Shown: positions 11,494-22,299 of the stretch, piece by piece
How positions within the stretch are numbered: position 1 is the first letter of the stretch
Layout: every line of letters begins with the position of its first letter
Source of the DNA: Megalobrama amblycephala
Lineage: Eukaryota > Chordata > Actinopteri > Cypriniformes > Xenocyprididae
NCBI RefSeq assembly: GCF_018812025.1
Contig: NC_063050.1
Coordinates: 57,982,147-58,046,146, forward strand
Length of the DNA: 64,000 nucleotides
Reading direction: 5' to 3'
Position numbers and translations under genes: made by a program
The notes under the pieces: generated by a model
The model's database searches: none
What the model saw: the letters and a program-made list of their open reading frames with translations, nothing else
What the model was told of the DNA's origin: nothing

Positions 11494-11874
11494 ATGTCGG
11501 ACGATTTTGAACTTCGAAGAGAAGATGAGTTTTTTGCCCTGCCCTACCTTTTTGAACCGGAATACACAGAGGAAGAAATTAGGCAGATGGAAGAGACTGC
11601 TGCGGCGACACACACCTCTCAAGCATCGGGCAGACAAAGATCTAACGAGACGTGGTGGTGCACATGTGGCAAATGCCAACCATTGCCAACAGAGGAAGAA
11701 TCTCAATGCTGCCACGACTGGACCATTTCAATCCCGCCATTAGAATCAGTCGGTGAGTCCCTGTTTCCATCTCGCTGCATTACCGAACAAAATGGATTTC
11801 CACCGTTACTGAGCAACATCGTTTTAAGGGGGTCGCACACCGGACGCGAAGCTCAGCACCGCGCAGTGGCATAG
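11494..11874 (+). pseudogene. P2X7 C-terminal-domain-like ORF carried by the TTAA transposon, truncated
   Basis: The 126-codon frame starts just inside the left inverted repeat. It has an acidic N-terminal part with LFEPEYTEEEIRQME (about 20-33), then a Cys cluster WWCTCGKC (54-61), TEEESQCC (66-73) and RCITEQNGFPP (94-104). This spacing matches the zinc-binding cytoplasmic 'ballast' domain of P2X7 receptors and the many P2X7-like ORFs annotated in fish genomes. There are no channel or membrane segments, so it is not a receptor. Family-like sequence ends at about codon 112 (near 11830); the rest is read from inserted sequence. I infer a transposon accessory protein, perhaps binding DNA or zinc. 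The DNA upstream is the transposon's own inverted repeat. Confidence 0.7.
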
Positions 11875-13050
11875 CAAGTCAGCCCCGGGCCCATATGCAA
11901 AAAATTTTTTGCGGGCCCCCCTTGGCTACGCGGACTTTAATATGAATAAGATATCATCACTAACAGCACTACAGTAGGCCTACTATGCGCTCCTCCATCA
12001 TTTTTACTTTGCATTGCGGATCTATTTAAAAAATGTCAAACAAACCCGCTTTTCAACACAATCTACGCTTGAATTCGACCCATTTGACTTTGGAATTTCA
12101 GAATGATCATAGCATCATTTCAGATGCGATGAGTCCGAAGATTATTCCAGTTATGAATTAATTATTCTGTCGCAGATTATTTTAATGCACATGTTTTATT
12201 CCTAATAAATTTACTACAAGTTTCTTCTCTAAATTTGTTTCCATTACATTTTATGTGCATTATATTTCGTTAAATATAAAGTAGGCCTATCCACCCCAGT
12301 AAGAGTACGAGTTACATTCAAATTTTGTGCAGTATCTTAAAATGTGCAGACGTAGTCATTTTTTCAGAAAACCAATACGACTCATTTAAAATTCTGTATT
12401 ACTGACATAACTGCATGCATAAGTTTCAGAAACCCACTTTAAAAATGACAGAAAATCGAATACCGGTCAAATAGATCATCGCTAAGACATGGCATGGACC
12501 ATTTTATGGTCCATTTATTCAGATTCTTAATGATTTTCAGTACATTTAACATAGATAGGCTATAGCAAGTTATTGACAACATTATTTCTATTATACTTCA
12601 TTTTTCTGAACATATGTACACAGGTTCTGTCTTGTGCACAGAAGCGCGTGCGAGACTTTGAAAGTATTTGGCTGCAGAAAGACGCGTTCGGCGTGTGCAC
12701 TGCACACTATCTGAGGACTTTTGTTTTCAAGCACTCAATTCACTCTCACCTGGGCTGTTTTCAGTACACACACTGTCTGTGCCATCACAAAAATTGGGCT
12801 GCACGCGGACAGGGAGTGCGGACGTCTGCGAACCCTCCTGATGACGAAAATTTCGCGATGCGGACGCCCGATGTAGACTTTGGGGTTAAGCCCGTAATAG
12901 TGGGCTCCCAATCCTCCCGGGCCCATATGCATGTGCATACCTTGCATGCCCAGACGCTACGCCACTGGCACCGCGCCACGTCTTTAAAATTTGAATGCAT
13001 TGTTTTCTATGAGTGTACACACACCGGCGGCAACATGTACATTGTTTTAC
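11829..13050. repeat. Short GC-rich repeat fragment interrupted by the hAT
   Basis: Joining the flanks of the hAT gives about 120 bp starting GGGTCGCACACCGGACGC and ending near CACACCGGCGGC. It differs from the surrounding transposon and truncates the P2X7-like ORF. It looks like a remnant of another mobile repeat. I could not classify it. Confidence 0.4.
11864..12967. mobile_element. Non-autonomous hAT transposon, perfect 8-bp TSD GCACCGCG
   Basis: The ends are CAGTGGCATAGC and, inverted, CAGTGGCGTAGC. The flanks GCACCGCG at 11856-11863 and 12968-12975 are identical. An 8-bp TSD with CAGTGNC ends identifies hAT. The roughly 1.1-kb interior is non-coding; the frame at 12573-13055 shows no transposase motif. 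GGGCCCATATGC lies in inverted position near both ends as part of longer, imperfect inverted repeats. Confidence 0.9.
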
Positions 13051-13740
13051 ATTAAATGTATATTATATTTCTCTCAAATCGTCGTTAATGTACATACTGA
13101 CTACACCCTGTGCTGCAAGATACATTAGTTTTACACTTTTAGTTTAACAGCTTGAATAAAGTCTAAAAATGTATAAGAACCATTAGTTGTTTTACCTTTT
13201 TTTGTAAACGCCGTTTGACCGAGCCTGCGACATACTGTGACTTTAGTAATTTTCAATACTATTTAGGGCGGACAGGTTGGATAGTATGCATATTGGGATG
13301 CAGGGTTAGTATTTGCACGTTTAACTTGTAAACACTGAGTCGGTACTTCCGCCTACGTCAAGTGTGACCTTTTCAACGTAATTGCGTATTACGTGACGTC
13401 ATGAACGCGCATCGCAGAACAGAGCAAGGGGAGCATTTGTGCTTATAAAACTTAAATTTTTAATAATTTTAATAAATGACCGATCGTTTCGCTAGATAAG
13501 ACCCTTATTCATTGTCTGGTATCGTTTAAAGCCCTTTGAAGCTGCACTGAAACTGTCATTTGGACCTTGAACCATTTGGTGCCCATTGAAGTCCACTATA
13601 TGGAGAAAAATCCTGGAATGTTTTCATCAAAAACCTTAATTTCTTTTCGACTGAAGAAAGAAAGACATGAACATCTTGGATGACATGGGGGTGAGTAAAT
13701 TATCAGCAAAAGTTTATTTAAAAGTGAACTAATCCTTTAA

Positions 13741-15350
13741 ACAGGTCACTGTTTATTAATGTAGTAAGTATAGTGAAGGAAGCAGAGGCCTGGAAGACTC
13801 ATTTCTTTTTGCTTTATCAGAAGCCAGATAAGAACTATTGGTGAGAATAGCCAGAGAGGCGTTCTTTGTTTCTTTTGCTGTTTTTCCCTACCTGTTTACT
13901 GTTAATTCTTTTGTTAATATTTGTCTGGTCTTGTTTGTAACATTATTTACAAATTATTGTTTATTCCTTTTTGTATTATAATTAAATGAGGGTGATTATC
14001 ATCCTGAAAATTCACTACACTATGTACATAATTGTACCTTTAGGGGTACAATGGCTTGTCACTGGGGCTGTACCCTCAAGGGTACCCTTGGTATATGCTT
14101 GGGAACATATATGTACCTTTTTGACCCTCAAAAAATGGTCCAATAATTAGCCCTATGGGGTACGTTAGTGTAGATTGTACCTTGGGGGACAGAAATGGAC
14201 ACCTACTGTACCTCTATTTCTGACAGCGTATCAGTGTCTATGGCTCTTACATGTGTGCGGTCCATTCACACTTTATTGGATTTATTTTATTTAACGAGCT
14301 GTTAACTCAGACATGGACCATAACACTGTCGCTGCCTTAAATAAGTTGTGTAAATATACAAAAACAATGCTTTTTGTTATGAGTAAGCAGAGTGCGTACA
14401 ACTTAAAGGTAGATTTTTACCCTGCATTAAATGTCTAAGGTCAGAACTGACTAGTTTGTGATCGTGAAGAAGAGCACTCAATCGCCAAAGTGACTTTTCT
14501 AAGTGATACCGGGACCGCAGTAAACAAATAATTGAAGATATAAGGTAATCAGAACAATCAAAAATCTAAATGAATACATAACCAATGATTAATTTCTATT
14601 TGGAAACACCATCTAAGAGTAATAATCATTTGAAATTGGAGTCAGATTAAACGAGTGAAATTAAGTGAACTTCACAGGGTGCTGAAAAGACATCCATGTG
14701 GTAACCCTTCGCCTAGGCCGTCGTATTCCGTTTTCCCCCCCGATGGGGGGTTCCTTGTTAATCTCTAATCGTGAGCAGTAATTGTATGGGTTGGCTACTG
14801 TTGGAGTCTGCACATGTGTTTGCATCAATTGGGGATGCGGATATTGGATGTGCTTGGCTGGGTGGGGTTGTTTTGGGATTGATCTGTGTGTGTTTTTTCT
14901 TTTTGTGTTTTGTTCTTTTTGTTTTTTGCTTTACAGGAGTGTCAGTGAGTCAACTCAGTCACCACCATCACCACTCACCACATTCACCAGATCCCTATCA
15001 CCTGACTACTAATTCCCTGCAACTGTCAGCAATCACCAGTCAGCCCTACAAAACTGCACTCCTCCGGTTCACTCACTGTCTGGTCTCAACCTTACCTAGT
15101 TGTGTTTCTCAAATCATCTTACCTGCGCTGTACTAACCTGTTGTTCCCACCAGCAGTCCTGGTTCTCATCAGCACCTGCACTCCGTCGTCTCCATGCTCG
15201 TCAGTTACTGGATCTCCTGAAATAGAAACAAAGACTGCATCACTCACAGATAAGCTGCACCAAGACATTCCCTCTCCCAGCCTACTTACCTTGACTGCTT
15301 TATCTGCTGTGTTGTTATAAATGGCTAATAAATAATAAATAAGTTAATAA
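13741..15350. other. Unresolved non-coding stretch with GTACC-rich repeat
   Basis: No convincing gene was seen. At 14030-14235 there is a repeat rich in GTACC and GGGTAC palindromes (TGTACCTTTAGGGGTAC and similar), a pattern common in fish interspersed repeats. From about 14700 there is a T-rich tract ending in TTTACAG (14930-14936), a plausible splice acceptor, followed by CACCAC-rich sequence. The frames at 14771-15136 are low complexity. The 3' part could be the 5' UTR of the L1-like LINE that starts coding at 15351. Confidence 0.5.
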
Positions 15351-17109
15351 ATGGCTAATTCTCATGGTAATTTGACAAACCCAGTCAGTTCTACAGTAAG
15401 GTTTTTTAACTTGGAATATTAAAGGCATGGGAAATCCCATAAAGAGGTCAAAGATATTTTCACATTTGAAAAGGTTAAATACTGACATGGAGACACATTT
15501 GAGAAACCAAGATCATCTGAAGCTTAAGTGCACTTGGGTCGGGGACGTTTTTTCATTCTAATTTCAATTCAAAAGCCAGAGGGGTTGCAATAAAAATGGA
15601 AGACATATTGTTGTTGGCACCATATTACAAAATCCTATTATTCTTGTCAATGTATATACACCAAATTTTGAGATTTGAGATCTATATATTACATATATAT
15701 TATATTACATATCATATATATTATAGATCCCTAATACCTAAAGTTACATCTGTATCTTACCATGCTATTGTTATTGCTGACCATGCCCAGTGTTTATATA
15801 CAGTTGTCTGTGCAGCCAAGATATTCATCATCATGGAGGTTAAATACTCTTCTTTTGTCTAATGAAAAATTCATTGATTTTTTTTCAACCTCCTTTGACA
15901 ATTTTTTCAGCTACAAATCAAGATGGGGTGGTCACTTATTCATTGCTGTGGGACTCAGTGGGAGATACTTAAAGCTTACCTCCGGGGACAGATTATTTCT
16001 TATTTCGCACATTTAAATAGAGTTTGCAACACAAGGATACGTGAACTCACTTCCAATATTTTTCAGATTGATCAGCAGCTCTCCAACTCCCCTTCACAAG
16101 ATCAATTTAAAAAAACGTCTCGATTAACAAGCTGAACTTGATCTTATTCTGACCGATGATGCTGACCGGCTTCTTTTGCATTCTCATAGCACTTATTATG
16201 AGCATGGTGATAAACCTAGTCGCCTCTTAGCTCATCAGTTAAGACATCAAGCAGCTAGCCGACTGATTCCACAGATTCAAGACCAATCTAGTAATTTGAT
16301 ATCTGATTCTGATTCCTTCAAATCTTTTTATTTATCTTTATACACTTCTGAATCTTCATCTGGTGCCCGTGATATGGCTTCCTTTTTACAGAACTTAAAT
16401 TTTACCACAATTGAGCCTGCTGTTGCTGGATATCTCGAAGCCCCTATAGAAACCATAGAAAGTTACTTAAAAGAGATAAGGAGCTATGTGGCTATGTGAC
16501 AGAATGTGGATGCAAAGATTTTGGCTAAAGTGCTGGCTTCTCGCATTGAAAACATACTACCAAAGATTATATCTGAGGAGCAAACAGGTTTCATCAGGGG
16601 AAGACAGTTATTCTTTAATGTTTGTACTCTTTTAAATATAATTAATCTTAAACATTCCTCCCAGACACCTGAGGTTGTTATTTCACTCAACGCTGAGAAA
16701 GCCTTTGATCGTGTGGAATGGGAGTATCTTTTCACTGTGCTTCAAAAATTTGGGTTTGGAGATAATTTTATTAAATTGATACATCTTTTATATGCTTCTC
16801 GTCAGGCGAGTGTGCAAACCAATAATAATAGATCCAGCTATTTTACGCTGGGAAGGAGAACATGACAAGGGTGCCCACTCTCCCCTTTGCTTTTCGCCAT
16901 GGCCATTGAGCCATTGTCTATTGCTTTGAGGTCATCCCCGTCATTGCAGGGAGTGGTGAGGTCAGGCATTGAAATTAAAATATCACTTTATGCTGATTAT
17001 CTATTATTATATGTATCAAACCCGATTTCGAATTTTCTAATTATTTTTTTCATGCTACAAAAATGTGGCTCTTTTTCTGGATACTTTCAATTAATGCAGT
17101 GGCTATGGT
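15351..17109 (+). pseudogene. Decayed L1/Tx1-type LINE ORF2 (endonuclease and RT fragments)
   Basis: The start region reads, with frame changes, like an L1 endonuclease: GMGNPIKRSKIFSHLKRL near 15430 and RNQDHLKLKCTWVG near 15510. RT follows after a deletion at about 16495: KILAKVLASRIENILPKI, EEQTGFIRGRQ, VVISLNAEKAFDRVEWEYLF, QGCPLSPLLFAMAIEPL and then ISLYADYLLLYVS. The catalytic box YADD is mutated to YADY. There are stops and shifts throughout. The copy ends at 17109, where another LINE end was inserted. Fragments of the 3' end of a similar L1 appear at 18360-18440 and 25500-25640. Confidence 0.85.
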
Positions 17110-17950
17110 AAGGCAAGGCGATTTTATTTGTATAGCACATTTTATACAGAATGGTAATTCAAAGTGCTTTACATAAAGAAGAAGAATAAAAATAGAACAT
17201 AAGAAATAGAAGTAACAGTAAAAACAGAATTTTGCTATCTGGATGAAAGAGCTAGGAAGTTTCAAGGAGTTTGTTGTTGTTGTTCTTGTTGTTGTCCATC
17301 AGAGTGTATCTAAATGGATCTTCCTCACACGACAGGACCACTGTCTAGCTCTACCTGTTAAGGCACTTCAAACTGATAAACAAAGTTTCAATCTCCCCTT
17401 TTGCCAAGACACCTCAAACTGCACCACACAGCCCCAATCCCCCTTCCGGAGATATCTTATCTATGCACCACAGCTCAAATTTCCCCATGGTTTGTCCCCT
17501 TATCCAAATTGACCAAATTTTAACCTAATCACAAATGCTTTCTTCCTAATTCTCCCAGATCTTTCAACCAGACAGCAATATTTAAAATGCATTAAAAGTC
17601 AGAAATATCAAGATGATACATAAAAGATATAAAATACATTAAAAATGAAATAAAAACAGGAAAGGAATTAAAAGAATAAAAAGATAATACATATAAAATA
17701 AAATGCAAACAGCACAGTGCTCAATCTGCAAATGCATAGATAAAAAGATGTGTTTTGAGTCTGTATTTGAATGTTGCTACTGTTGGAGCACACCTGATCT
17801 CTTCTGGAAGCTGGTTCCAGCTGCGGCTGGCGTAACAGCTAAAAGCAGACTCTCCTTGCTTTGAGTGAACCCTTGGTATTTCTAAGTGACTTGATCCGGA
17901 TGATCTGAGTGATCTGTTAGGTTTATATTCTATGAGCATATCTGGCTCTG
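17110..17950 (-). pseudogene. 5'-truncated LINE 3' end (GCCTTGCC-tail family), copy 1
   Basis: On the minus strand this is the end of a LINE RT (RSLRSSGSSHLEIPR, GESAFSCYASRSWNQLP, RLKTHLFIYAFAD) followed by a 3' UTR that ends AAAGCACTTTGAATTACC, TATACAAATAAAATCGCC, TTGCC. The same 3' UTR recurs at 28177-28847 and 60181-60770. It is distinct from the TTGAC-tailed family. The tail abuts the L1 fragment at 17109. Confidence 0.83.
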
Positions 17951-18335
17951 GGAAAACAACTGTGACTTGACTTGGCTCAGAAAGTTTAACTTGGACTTGA
18001 CCTGTCTCTGTAAGATCAGCAAAGACGTGACTTGTTTCTGGAAGATCAGCGGAGACATGACGTGATGTTGTTGTTGTGGCTGCCATTTTGTGAGTGTTCT
18101 CTTTAGCAGCAGCCATTACATGAGGAGACGAGTTGTCGTGTTCCTCCGTGACACCCACAGTAAAGGGAGATCCGCTCAGTTGCAAAGCCAGCTCTATATA
18201 TTGTTCTAATGTCCCGCTAGGATCATGTAGTGGCATAACGGAACTGAGCGGATCAGATAGTCCTCCTCGAAAGAAGATCATACGACATTCCTCATTAAAG
18301 CATGTCAAATGCGCCAGTCCAATAAAGTTCACGAC
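17950..18335 (-). pseudogene. Gypsy Gag fragment with repeated ADLPE-type motifs
   Basis: The frame contains NFIGLAHLTCFNEECRM, FFRGGLSDPLSSVMPLHDP and LEQYIELALQLSGSPFTVG, a Gag block I recognise from fish Gypsy elements. It then shows short repeats (HVSADLPETSHVFADL, SEPSQVTVVFPEP). The frame continues without a stop into the LINE RT end at about 17950, making a 203-codon chimera (17721-18332) by chance. It has no start context, protease or zinc knuckle. It belongs to a Gypsy lineage different from the RT fragment at 18445-18973. Confidence 0.65.
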
Positions 18336-18359
18336 ATAATCCTCTATAGCTCTTTCTCC

Positions 18360-18440
18360 TTGACGTATTTGAAAATATGTCTTATAGACAGATGGATAAA
18401 TAAAATTAGAATTGAATTGAATAGAATTGAAATAAAATTT
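18360..18440 (+). repeat. L1-type LINE 3' end fragment
   Basis: The sequence TGAAAATATGTCTTATAGAC followed by AGATGGATAAATAAAA matches, inverted, the end of the L1-like coding piece at 25500-25640 (FENMSYRQMDK then stop). It is followed by (GAATT)-rich sequence. It separates two unrelated Gypsy pieces. Confidence 0.6.
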
Positions 18441-18444
18441 ATGA

Positions 18445-18973
18445 ATTTGTTAAATCCTGTGTCGAATAAAAGCGAGCCGTACCGAGCCGATCAAGCAGTT
18501 CGTCAACCCGCAGCATTGGATACACGTCGAATTTCGACACAGCATTCACCTTGCAATAATCCACACAGAAACGAACTGAGCCATCTGTTTTCAGAACCAA
18601 AACTATCGGGCTTGCCCAATCACTGTTGGATTCTTCTATTACTCCCATTTCAAGCATCGCGCCTAATTCTGTCTGAACCACTTTTTTCTTGTGTTCAGGC
18701 AAGCAATACGGCCGGCTGCGCACCACCACGCCCGGCTCTGTCTCGATATGGTGCTGAATATGTTTCGTACGACCGGGTAGGGGTGAGAACACGTCTGCAA
18801 ATTCCATTTGCAACCTGGCTACATCAGTAAGCTGGGAGGGCGAGAGATGATCTCCTCCCAGGGCCAGAGCGAGAGATTGTGTTTTGATATTCACTTCTGG
18901 CCCGAGATCATCTTCTCCACTCACTACTGTTGCCAGCATCACTGATTCTGCATCATTACATTTTTTAAGAAGA
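18445..18973 (-). pseudogene. Gmr1-type Gypsy: reverse transcriptase N-terminal part
   Basis: The frame reads LSPSQLTDVARLQMEFADVF, LPGRTKHIQHHIETEPG, EMGVIEESNSDWASPIVLV, DGSVRFCVDYCKVNAVSK and LLDRLGTARFYSTQDLTN: the start of a Ty3/Gypsy RT through the first catalytic Asp region. It breaks off near 18460, before the YxDD box. Its N-terminal side joins in frame to the integrase C-terminus at 22300 once the piggyBac at 18978-22295 and one TTAA are set aside, so integrase lies upstream of RT in the same polyprotein. That order is typical of Gmr1-like Gypsy elements and of Copia, not of ordinary Gypsy. A dead fragment. Confidence 0.85.
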
Positions 18974-19729
18974 TTAACCCTCTGGAGTCTGAGGCTGATT
19001 TTGGGCCCTGGAGAAGTTTTGACATGCTCTGACATTTGTGCTTTTATCAGTTGATTATAAACATATTAATGACAAAAGTGTCATTACACTGTATTCAGCA
19101 CAAACTAGGCTACCATAATATGTGAGGAACATGTATGTACATGTTTGTGTTTTTAAAGGAATAATGTTTATGCGTGGTTATTGAAAAAACAACAAAAAAA
19201 AGTAACTGAAACAATACCTCAAAATGCATACTAAATGTTTTTTTCACAAGACTTTTGAGAATTGTATATTTTAGTGTAGAGTTTTTGCTTCAAAATGATG
19301 TGGAAATGATCCTCCCTACTCTGACACATAAAACATTGTATTGATTTTAAATTTCTAAGACACTTTTTGTTTAGGTAGGGCATATGCGAAGAGGTGTGAC
19401 TCTTCATGAATAATGAAGTGATTTACACCTGGGGAGATTAAGACCCTGCCCCTAATGAGCCGCATAATGAGCCATTCAGTCAGGAATGTGACTGAGTCAA
19501 CTAAGAAAATGCAAAGACAAGACATATCATTGTTTTTTTTCTTTTTTATTTAAAATAAAGTTAACAATATAATCCACATATAAACTAGGGTCAAAGGCAC
19601 ATTTTGTGTATACAGGCAAATAAAGGTAAGGTTTATAAAAAAAGCCCACTTTTACACCCTATACATAACCTGCTTGATCACATATAGATAATCTTTGCAG
19701 CCCAATGGTCAGTGAGAGGTGGTGAACAG

Positions 19730-21712
19730 AGAATCTGAACAGTCACACATCTGTGTGCCATTTTTGAAAACAGTTCCTTTTCAACTGAAGACACAAGTAA
19801 ATGTCACATGCCTGGCATTTCCAAGGTGTGTCTTGCCTTTTACCAAGCTGTACTTTGCAAAGCATGCAGTTCCGACGACCAGCGGTGGCATTATTCCTTG
19901 CATTTTGAACATTTTGAAGAGACTCTTAGGAGTGTGTTCATCAGCAGGACGCAGCTGTGGTCCAGGTTCCCGTGCAGGTAGGAATCTCAGAGTCTGTGGA
20001 ACCATGTCAGTGTCATTATCTGTTTTCCATGACAGAGCTGAATGCCTGTTGCTTGTCTGAATGTTTTTCTTGGCCTTTTTTGCAAGGGGTTTTGGAGCAC
20101 TCTCATTAGGGCTATAGCTGGAGAAAAAAAAAACAGTGAGATGGTTATTACACAAGGAGCTATACTATTTGCATCATCAATAACTAATACTAATATAATG
20201 TTTATTATTGTATATATTAACATTACCAAGCACTAATGCTAATATATTGTGCACGCATAAGAAAGAAAGCCATACAGACACATATATACATACACTACCA
20301 TTCAAAAGTTTGGGATCACTAAGATTTTTAATGTTTTTAAAATACGTTCTGCTCACCAAGGCTACATTTATTTAATTAAAATACAGTAAAAACAGGAATA
20401 TTGTGAAATATTATTCCAATTTAAAATAACTGTGTACTATTTAAATATATTTCACAAAGTCATTTATTCTTGTGATGTCAAAGCTGAATATTCAGCATCA
20501 TTACTCCAGTCTTCAGTGTCACATGATCCTTCAGAAATCATTCTAATATGATGATTTGCAGCTCAAGAAACATTTCTGAACAATTGTAAACAATAAATGT
20601 CTCTTGAGTAGCAAATCCTCATATTAGAATGATTTCTGAAGGATCATGTGACACTGTAGACTAAATAGTACACAGTTATTTTAAATTGGAATAATATTTC
20701 ACAATATTACTGTTTTTACTGTATTTTTAATTGAATAAATGTAGCCTTGGTGAGCAGACGAAACTTATTTTAAAAACATGAAAAATCATACCGATTTCAA
20801 ACTATTGAACGGTAGTGTACATAGGCCTACCATATAGTGGGTGAACATGTACTTACTCTTTCTCATTTCCGCCTGTGTTGCTGGGTGCCCTCTTAGTGGG
20901 AATTGCAGGTGAATGTGAGAGTGATGGATCCACATTCCTAAAAAAAACAAATTGTAAAAAAAAAAAAACCTGTTATTATTAGCATATAAGATACTACTCT
21001 CATACCATTACCTATGCATAACGGACAGGAAAGTAACAGGTATACAAGCATGCTGTATATGTCTGTCAACTGGCCATTACCGGACAAAGTGTGCGAATGT
21101 GTAAACGTTTACAGTCTGCTATATCAGTTAGCACATTTAGTGAATAGCAACACGTTCGCGCATTTCACAACCAAGCATATTTTAGCACATTCACGTCTAT
21201 CATAATATGCTATTCAACTGCATGCAATTAATCGATCTAACGCGTGTATCCAACGTATCTATGCATATTAATAACAAGTCGAATATCAACAGAAAAGCAT
21301 TCTATTTATAAGCATTTTTATGAGATAAAGTTATATAGATAGATGTAAATATAAGGCAAATATATATGTACGCTTATATAAAAAACACGTCAAATAATTT
21401 AAGTATATCAACAGAAAAGCATTCTATTTATAAGCATTTTTATGAGATAAAGATATATAGAGTTATATAGATAGGCCTAGATGTAAATATAAGGCAAATA
21501 TATATGTACGCTTATATAGAAAAAACACGTCAAATAATTTAAGTAAAACTAAATCACTTACTCATCAGAAACTGTATCTTCAGCTGGATCAAGTCGCTCT
21601 TCAAAATGCAGACGTTCATCGTCAGAGTCGTGTTCTTCTTCCGAGGAAATGTGAACTCTTCCTCACTGTCCAGGACCATCTGAAGAGCCTGCTCACCTGA
21701 GTAGCGTGCCAT
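19730..21712 (-). pseudogene. piggyBac-like transposase, N-terminal exons only
   Basis: Three exon-like pieces have good splice signals. Exon 1 (21712-21562) starts MARYSGEQALQMVLDSEEE, shifts frame once, then reads SSEEEHDSDDERLHFEERL and ends at GTAAG. Exon 2 (20937-20857) reads DPSLSHSPAIPTKRAPSN, with AG before it and GTAAGT after it. Exon 3 starts at 20117 after TTTTCTCCAG and contains DTDMVPQTLRFLPAREPGPQ and HTPKSLFKMF, which fits the conserved entry region of piggyBac transposases (before the DDD catalytic domain). The catalytic domain is missing. Acidic N-terminal repeats of this kind are usual in the family. Dead. Confidence 0.65.
20291..20819. mobile_element. Fold-back MITE (TACACTACC ends) inside the piggyBac
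   Basis: Two arms of about 230 bp are inverted copies of each other. The outer ends are TACACTACCATTCAAAAG and, inverted, TACACTACCGTTCAATAG. The arms share CTCACCAAGGCTACATTTAT and ATGATCCTTCAGAAATCATT. TA at each end fits a Tc1/mariner-like target. No ORF. A decayed partial end appears near 39570-39595 in another piggyBac relative. Confidence 0.8.
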
Positions 21713-22299
21713 CTTCCAAACGCGCAGGAAAGCGAATGAATCTGATGAAACTTGATGCTTTTTAAGACGCTGTTAGGGGCGTTTACAGTTTGCATAGATC
21801 GCCTTAGCACATTATATTATGAATAGAGCGCTCTGCGCGTGGGCGGGCACACATTAAAGATAATTAGGTAAGACAGGAGAAACAGTACCTCTCTTTACTT
21901 TTATACTGATTACATAAAGGGAGAATATTTTTTTTTGAATTTATTTGTTTCGTTTAAAAGTAGACACTTAAAGCTTTGCAAAGACATATCTCTCATGTCC
22001 ATGTAGCATGTATAAGCCGTCTATTTTAGTTACTTTTAGTGACGTTTTAGAATGATGTTTGCAGAGACGGAGATGGCAGGACAGCACACCCTGTATATTT
22101 TATTTATTTTTAAAAAGCACAAAGTTTTATTTTGATTGTGAGTGTACACAAAAAAAAGAAGACATTCTATAGTTTCATTTGATATATTACTTATGTCTCT
22201 ATGATAAAAAATGACGGAGTATTTTAAGTCTGTTTTGCTGCAATGTGAAAAAAAAAACTGCAAAACGCGCCGGCGCGTTTTTAGACCTCAGAGTGTTAA

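Larger units (their letters stand above)
11041..13736 (+). mobile_element. TTAA-target DNA transposon (Kolobok-like) with ~450-bp inverted repeats
   Basis: The element is bounded by TTAA on both sides (11037-11040 and 13737-13740). The ends are inverted copies starting AGGATTAGTTCACTTTTAAA and continuing for about 400-450 bp on each side, including GTAAACGCCGTTTGAC near the inner limits. TTAA duplication fits Kolobok or piggyBac; the end sequence resembles zebrafish Kolobok-type repeats as I remember them. No transposase is present. The interior carries a P2X7-tail-like ORF (11494-11830) and a nested hAT. A truncated relative of the end lies at 62945-63210. Confidence 0.85.
18978..22295 (-). 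mobile_element. piggyBac-type transposon, 3.3 kb, TSD TTAA
   Basis: The ends are CCCTCTGGAGTCTGAGG on the left and, inverted, CACTCTGAGGTCT on the right. TTAA flanks at 18974-18977 and 22296-22299 duplicate the target inside a Gypsy polyprotein frame. Exons of a piggyBac-like transposase N terminus lie on the minus strand (21712 to about 19730), but the catalytic domain is gone, so it is non-autonomous. Relatives lie at 38488-40255 and 45175-47620. A fold-back element sits inside at 20291-20819. Confidence 0.85.

Noticed and set aside
12573..13055. 160-codon ORF inside the hAT
   Set aside because: No BED finger, no hAT dimerisation motif; it crosses the element boundary at 12967.
14771..15136. 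121-codon ORF with a Phe- and Cys-rich stretch resembling a membrane segment
   Set aside because: The stretch comes from a T-rich tract before a splice-like AG; the rest is low complexity, and no homologue is recalled.
17721..18332. 203-codon protein gene
   Set aside because: It is a chance fusion of a Gypsy Gag piece and a LINE RT end; neither is complete.
18990..19040. Start of the RT frame inside piggyBac end (MSEHVKTSPGPKISLRLQR)
   Set aside because: These residues are read from the transposon end, not from the Gypsy protein.
21014..21205. Possible extra exon in the piggyBac
   Set aside because: Plus-strand frame opposite to the transposase, with no motif; the surrounding sequence includes a local tandem duplication at 21290-21545.
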